From Nephromyces sp. MM_2019 (Eukaryota > Apicomplexa > Aconoidasida > Nephromycida): a DNA stretch of 64,000 nucleotides. Below, piece by piece: positions 59,401 to 64,000 of this stretch. The notes under the pieces are model-generated. The model searched no databases, had not been told where the DNA came from, and was given only the letters and a program-made list of their open reading frames with translations. Location: assembly GCA_015657535.1 (NCBI GenBank), contig JADHZB010000712.1, positions 1 through 64,000 of the forward strand, given 5' to 3'. Positions within the stretch are counted from its first letter, which is position 1. Each line of letters starts with the position of its first letter. Both the position numbers and the translations under genes were made by a program.

Positions 59401-61952
59401 TTCGCTGCTCTCTCCAACGGCAGTACGAGTGGTGGCCTTGCCACACGCTGTAGCGGCACCATCGCTCACCTGGGCATCTGCCTTTGAACTGCTACCAGAA
59501 GCGGTGCTACTTACATTAATCTCAGTATGCATGCCACCTGCAGAGAGAGTAGGGAGTTCACCTAACGACGTGTGTAGGCTTCGAGCTACTCGCTGAGGTG
59601 ATGCCGACGTCGTCCCGCTGGCTGCATTCCCACCTGCAACACTACCAGCTTGTGAAGCTTCATTATTTGGATACTGAGCTTTTCCAGAGGCATTATGAGC
59701 ATGGTGTGTCCCCAGTGCGTGTGAATGAGTGTAGTTACTGCTGCTATTGCTGCTGTTGTTGACATAATGGTAACTATGATGACCATGATGATTACTATGA
59801 TTGGTATTGCTGTTGCTGCTACCGCTGTTGCTGTTGCTGTTGTGATGATGGTGGTGATAGTGATGATGGCCACTTAGTCCGCTGGGTGGGTAGTGCATCA
59901 GGTGTGTGTGCGAACCCCCATGAAAGCTACCGTATCGAGAACGCCCCCCCCCTATTCCACTATCACTAGTATGATTAGCTGATATAAATGAGCTGTTTCC
60001 GTAGGTGTTAATGCCGCCAATCCCATGCACAAGCGAGTTCCCACCAACTGTAGTATTAGCGATGCCATTACTGGTGTGTAGACTTCCGTTGGGTAAGCCA
60101 GCTCCCCCCATCATACCCGGTCCCCCTCCCCCAGCAATAGGAGGAGTATTAACGTAAGGAGTAACAGCTGGAGAACCACCACCATTCGTAACAAGAGGGA
60201 GTAGCGGAGACGAGTAGTTGCTGCTGCTACTTATATTAGTAAATCCACCACTAATAGAGGGGCGAGGAGCAGCGAAACCCCCTGATGATGTAAAGGGAGG
60301 GATGTGCCCACCTTCTCCCGCTACCCCCCAGGTAGCTGGAAGAGAGCCATAAGGAGTGTGGAAGGCAGCAGCTGCACCAGCACCACCATTGTGGGGAGCG
60401 CTATTACCCCCTCCTATACTAGGAGGCTGTTGAGTATCCTGATGATCCCCTCCTCCAGGAGGGGCTGGTAAACGAAGCCCTGGTGATATAACAGAAGCAC
60501 CAACATGCTGAGAGATGTCCGGCATACCAAGCATTCCACCACCCTGGGGAAATGGCATATACATATGATGAGGACTAGTAGCATGGCCAGGAGCAGTAGC
60601 ACCATAGCTAGCCATCATTGGGATGTTCGCATACCCAAACTCGACACCCTGATGATCTGCATTATGAGCTATCCCGGAATAGTCAACTTCAGCAGATGGG
60701 AAGAGGAAGAGTCCTTGAGGCACAAAGTCCTCCGCATCTAGATTCTGAGAGGGAGGGGTCGTGATGTGTGTGTGAGGGAGTGGATGGAGGGGGATAGGTG
60801 GGAGTGCGAATGTGTGCGTGAGAGTGCGAGTGTGAGGGAGCGGAAATGTGTGAGGGAGCGGCATTTAGTATGCGAGATGGTTGGACTGTGTATCTGAGAT
60901 AGCGGGATTGTGCGTCTGAGATAGTAGGATCGTATGTAACGGAGCGCGAAAGTGTATGTTCCAGAAAGGGTGAGAGTGGGCGAGCTAATTCGCATGACAA
61001 AGAGTAAGAGTACGTGTGTGACAAAAAAGAGTGCGAATGTGCATAACATCGAGGAATGATATAACAGCCAGAAAGCACCTACGCTACACAGTGTGCGAGT
61101 AAATCAGTCAGCAGTACAAGAGAAACGGCAAGACAAACATATAGTACTATTTCCACACAAAAACACAGTATTAAAGCATAAAAAGCAGCAAATAAAACAG
61201 GACTAGAGGTACAAAAAAAGACTAGAAAGCTCAGAAGGATAAGGGAATGATTGCTATATTGAATAGATGATAAAGTTCAAAAGGAAGCAAAAACCAGCAA
61301 TTTTGACGCTTAAAAAAAACTTTGAAGCACAGTATTGATTACAGAATTGACAAGCAATACAGCAAAAAACACTTGTTCAGGCCTGAGGTTATCAAAGAAA
61401 CCGATGAAAAGCAGGGGAATTTCACTGATCTATGCTCGCTAAATGCTAGGAGTTATCGCGTATAGAAGCTGAGAATGCTTTAACTGCTGAGCATAAATAG
61501 ATGGAAAACAGCATCAATTCCTTAGTAATAACGTGATAATAACATACCACAGCTCTCATTCAAGGGGGGAAGAAAAAGTAGACGTACTATTCTAGCCTAG
61601 ACATACCACGAGAAAGTAGCCACAATCCTCAGCCATTGGCATAAAACAGGAGAAACAATTTCTTCATCATCTTGTTACTGATTGTTTTCTTGACTATGCA
61701 CTTCATCTTCTTGTTCTTCATCATTTATTTCATCTTCTTCACTACGTATCTTATTATCATCTTCTAATTCATCATTCATTTCATTTTCTTCTTCAGCTTA
61801 TACACCCAAAATAAGTGTGCTAGCAAAAAGACACTAAAAAAATCGCCACAATACTCTACCCAAACACTCACCCAGTGTGTTGAAGACTGCATCTCATTGA
61901 TCACATTATCCGAGGCTGTGGCAGCGGAATTACTCTGCTTTGTTTTCTCCAT
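41443..61952 (-). CDS. EIF4G: Giant eIF4G translation-initiation scaffold
   Basis: Seventeen exons join with every phase matching: 61872-61952, 52050-60744, 51215-51441, 50791-50848, 49588-50452, 49008-49188, 47906-47973, 47120-47441, 46477-46572, 46168-46302, 45343-45473, 44225-44425, 43647-43686, 42714-42827, 42331-42464, 41704-41813 and 41443-41492. They total 11,508 nt, about 3,835 residues. eIF4G bridges the cap-binding factor eIF4E, the helicase eIF4A, poly(A)-binding protein and the 40S/eIF3 complex. Seen here: an eIF4E motif YTRELLL (3047-3053, consensus YxxxxL-phi) and a MIF4G domain (about 3309-3576; VRALNLLLNKLTIERFEYL, SELLKVKLLSHALFQRCIHE and LKEIFLQFYGG). An MA3-like region follows (about 3701-3835; VVTELYQNKDLSQAIESCSK). 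Exon 2 alone encodes about 2,900 low-complexity Ser/Gly/Ala/His/Asn-rich residues. The start ATG gives MEKTKQSNS. The last exon and the absence of a W2 domain are less certain. Confidence 0.9.
42495..42640. repeat. CA-rich intron tract of eIF4G
   Basis: Runs such as acacacacacatacatgg and cacacacacaaaaacacacac fill the intron between the exons at 42331-42464 and 42714-42827. On the sense strand they read TGTGTG. Similar tracts occur in most eIF4G introns up to 51 kb. Confidence 0.8.
44526..45015. repeat. 67-bp minisatellite in an eIF4G intron
   Basis: A 67-bp unit beginning cggtagattgaactttaaac starts at 44526, 44727, 44794, 44861, 44928 and 44995 (the last truncated after 21 bp). Sequenced copies are identical except for the last base of the unit (g or a). 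The array lies in the intron between the exons at 45343-45473 and 44225-44425. Counting the masked stretch it holds seven full units plus a partial one. Confidence 0.97.
44592..44726. other. Run of 135 N (assembly gap) inside the minisatellite
   Basis: 135 undetermined bases interrupt the 67-bp array. The distance from the first unit (44526) to the next sequenced unit (44727) is exactly 201 = 3 x 67, so the gap holds the register of two units plus one base. It was probably sized or masked by software. The true copy number is unknown. Confidence 0.99.
46168..49188 (-). other. MIF4G domain of eIF4G (five exons)
   Basis: Exons 49008-49188, 47906-47973, 47120-47441, 46477-46572 and 46168-46302 encode the HEAT-type MIF4G domain that binds eIF4A. 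Recognisable landmarks in order are LNKLTIERFEYLTSQILEI, MYAKLCVQVD, LAECQSSFE, a KKKMNGVMLLVSELLKVKLL helix pair and DDVAVLLDEIYSL. NVFDDYGNHWAKQKEAKEQG follows. The order and spacing follow the family. Confidence 0.9.
47447..47470. repeat. CA/TG tract abutting an eIF4G 3' splice site
   Basis: The sense strand reads a TG run followed by TTTACAG at the acceptor of the exon ending at 47441. A comparable run (49203-49220) sits just before the exon starting at 49188. Another (about 61979-61992) lies before the start-codon exon. Confidence 0.75.
50355..50375 (-). other. eIF4E-binding motif YTRELLL of eIF4G
   Basis: Residues 3047-3053 of the model match the canonical YxxxxL-phi eIF4E-binding consensus and are flanked by RI upstream and DP downstream. 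This is close to the YDREFLL form of animal eIF4G. It lies about 260 residues before the MIF4G domain, as expected. Confidence 0.85.
56770..56799 (-). other. Second PAM2-like motif (LSLDAQAFVP)
   Basis: Residues about 1343-1352 read LSLDAQAFVP, matching the PAM2 pattern L-x-x-x-A-x-x-F-x-P that binds the MLLE domain of poly(A)-binding protein. It is followed by SGMQF and, some 25 residues later, by GFEVGYDYSIG. Confidence 0.65.
60718..60744 (-). other. First PAM2-like motif (NLDAEDFVP) at exon 2 start
   Basis: Exon 2 opens with NLDAEDFVPQG, giving N-L-D-A-x-x-F-V-P. The residue at the usual leucine position would be Trp from exon 1. It is followed by GLFLF and later by GVEFGYANIP, parallel to the second copy. 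Confidence 0.55.
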
Positions 61953-64000
61953 ATTCACAAAAGCAGTTATATCTGACGAACACACACACACAGACCTTCA
62001 AATATTTACATTTTAATCTTCAGAGTGAAGTGTACGAATGTCTGCAAGACGAGAAAAGAAGAGAAGAAGGAAAGCAAAAAACTCTAGCAATACGAATAAC
62101 AAATCAGCTTTATTAACTTGTCAGAAACTAGAGAAATATACACAGCAGACATCTTTCTGAAAGCAACTGCTCTATACATGTCGCTGAGAGCAGCCATACT
62201 ATAACATAACCAAGACACGCCAAGCTATTCAAAAGAGAGGCATAAAAGGGTTTAAAAGGGATCAATTCACACACAGGGGTTGATATACACACACATATAG
62301 ATCCGCACACACAAACATAGTTACACACATACATACATAGCTACACACACATACACACATATCTACACACATATACACACATATCTACACACTTACGCAC
62401 ACAGCTACGCACAAATACACACACACACATCCCCAGCCTCCAGCACTCACTGGTGCTCAGATAAACTTACCAATATATTAAAACCGATCAATAGGTACTT
62501 TTTAGGATAAGCCAAGGTATAGCATTCCACAGAAAAGGTATTTTAACTATACTATGCGTGATAACCCTACTGTATGTGTATAAGCACTAAATGGCCTAAA
62601 ATTCGCCTTTTCACTGTTTCAACGCTATCAGACCGTTCATATACGAGATATGTACACTGAATAGGTAGCAATCTTATTGGAACACACACGGGACAATAAG
62701 CTATTGCTATGATACTGCTACCCAGTCACAAAGCAACTGCATAAAAATTAGAGCCCAAGTAATGAGAAGAAACACCTTTCCAAAAAAAGCCACACAAACG
62801 CAGTAATAAATACACACACTCACTCTCTACCCCTTAGAACCCTAAACGTCTCACTCTTTAGAAGACAGATAAATACTCATAAAACCTAGCAAACAGCACG
62901 CACAAAAGCAGCAACTGAGCAGCGTAGAAGCCACTACTCAGTTAACTTGTTAGACAACCAAACTTTCACATCACTAGGAAGTAGAATCCTAGCAATTACC
63001 GTGTAACGTAATAGACCATTAATATGGAACAAAATACCGTGGAGCAAAGCGTTGAATGAGACTATGCTATCGTAGGTGTGTGTGCGTGTGCGTGCGAAAT
63101 AGCCTAGCAGAAAACAGCAGCGTAGCTCCACCTCTCCAGCCAACTGAATAGATAAAGCTTCCCTTGGAGTCATTCAACAGTCCGTCATACACGTAACCAG
63201 TCTACAGAAAACGGTAATATTGGCACATCACTCACACCACAAACACAATAATATGGGATACATAAAAGAGGGTTATTACAAAGAGGATAGAAGTAGAAAG
63301 CTCACACAAACGAAAAACTGCTCCACACACGATAATCCGCTTCACACACCAAATTTGCTTCACACACTAACTTGCCCCACACGCACCGAATTTTCTTCAC
63401 ACACGAATACAGACCGTGCATTAAAAGCATAACAACACCAAACGACAAAGAAATCTTTTGTACACAGCATACACATCAAACTAAGCTTTATCGCTTTATA
63501 TATTAATGCACCTATTAGCATAGCACATAAGTTGAATTCTTCTAGACTGTATGCGAAAAAGGCAATGCTATCAATCTTATTCCTATACTGCAACCTCTTC
63601 ATGGGGAATTCACTACATATATAGCACGTACTAGCATGCTCGTCGTGCCAAACGTGTATGATGTGTGCCTCTTCATCATATAAGATCTCACAAAGAGTGT
63701 TGTGCGTGTGTGTCTCTTCAGCCTAAAATATCTAACAAAGTGTGTGTACCCTAAAAAACCTGCGATGCCTTTCTAGCTGGAAATATGTGCAAGAATTATA
63801 AAACAGCCAATATATCTCTTATAAAAAGCTAAGCTATAAGAAAGACTTCGTGCGTATATGTGTGTGTACAGAGACAAGGTGCTTGCTTATATACTGAACA
63901 GGAGACGTATGTATATGATGCTCTCTTCTAGTGCACCCAAAACAAATCCCACAACACACACTTAAAACAAAGAGATACAAAAAGTGAGCAACAACACACA
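61953..64000. other. 5' flank of eIF4G, CA-rich, no gene recognised
   Basis: The interval carries scattered CA/TG runs (62265-62430, 63072-63090 and others) and an acceptor-like TTCGTCAG about 17 nt upstream of the eIF4G ATG, so a 5' UTR intron is likely. A minus-strand frame at 62934-63173 has no splice partners. No promoter element is identifiable. Confidence 0.45.

Larger units (their letters stand above)
52050..60744 (-). other. 8.7-kb low-complexity exon of eIF4G
   Basis: One uninterrupted exon of 8,695 nt encodes about 2,900 residues dominated by Ser, Gly, Ala, Asn and His. A His/Asn/Ser block near 59,690-59,960 is partly built on trinucleotide runs. The acceptor is CCTCCCTCTCAG and the donor CAAG/GTAAGC. 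No globular domain is visible apart from the two PAM2-like modules. Remaining sequence is probably disordered. Confidence 0.9.

Noticed and set aside
53295..60741. Many plus- and minus-strand frames overlapping 52-61 kb
   Set aside because: They are shadows of the 8.7-kb eIF4G exon, whose codon-biased low-complexity sequence leaves other frames open.
1..64000. CRISPR arrays, rRNA or tRNA genes, insertion sequences, transposase genes
   Set aside because: No spaced palindromic repeat array, rRNA-like segment, convincing tRNA or transposase-like frame was seen by eye. A tRNA scan was not possible.

Overview
The window is eukaryotic nuclear DNA. It is AT-rich (roughly 60-65% by eye). Its genes are split into short exons (about 40-900 nt) with consistent GT-AG junctions and long introns full of CA/TG runs. 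Two genes differ: one has an 8.7-kb exon and one has no introns. The gene set, the very large low-complexity translation factor and the intron style suggest an apicomplexan or related alveolate, possibly coccidian. That placement is inference, not demonstrated. All exon models were built by hand from splice signals, phase agreement and protein motifs.

Layout from left to right: (1) 0.2-3.5 kb, minus strand, three exons of an unidentified helical protein that runs off the left edge, with long TG/CA tracts. (2) 7.5-11.2 kb, minus, a complete 10-exon SPO11-like meiotic topoisomerase. (3) 12.6-14.1 kb, minus, a two-exon OB-fold protein resembling the 14-kDa subunit of replication protein A. A small plus-strand reading frame lies between 2 and 3. 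(4) 16.8-18.3 kb, minus, a two-exon secreted acidic protein with a cysteine-rich C-terminus. (5) 20.2-21.4 kb, plus, four phase-consistent exons of an unidentified Cys-containing protein. (6) 23.2-31.3 kb, minus, a 10-exon mitochondrial ribosomal GTPase mS29 (DAP3). (7) 31.3-36 kb, mostly unassigned, with a perfect 34-bp palindrome and a 57-bp degenerate tandem repeat. (8) 36.1-38.2 kb, plus, an intronless ARV1 lipid-homeostasis protein with a very large internal insertion. (9) 39.1-40.5 kb, minus, exon candidates of an unidentified gene. (10) 41.4-62.0 kb, minus, a 17-exon, about 3,835-residue eIF4G. It has an eIF4E-binding motif, MIF4G and MA3-like domains, and two PAM2-like poly(A)-binding-protein motifs. 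A 67-bp minisatellite and an assembly gap sit in one of its introns. (11) 62-64 kb, CA-rich 5' flank with no gene recognised.

The recognised genes are mostly housekeeping: translation initiation, mitochondrial translation, ER sterol homeostasis and DNA processing. SPO11 and the RPA14-like gene are neighbours and both act on DNA, but nothing in the sequence shows co-regulation. The least explained elements are the secreted Cys-rich protein, the insertion in ARV1, the duplicated PAM2 modules of eIF4G and the plus-strand gene at 20 kb.
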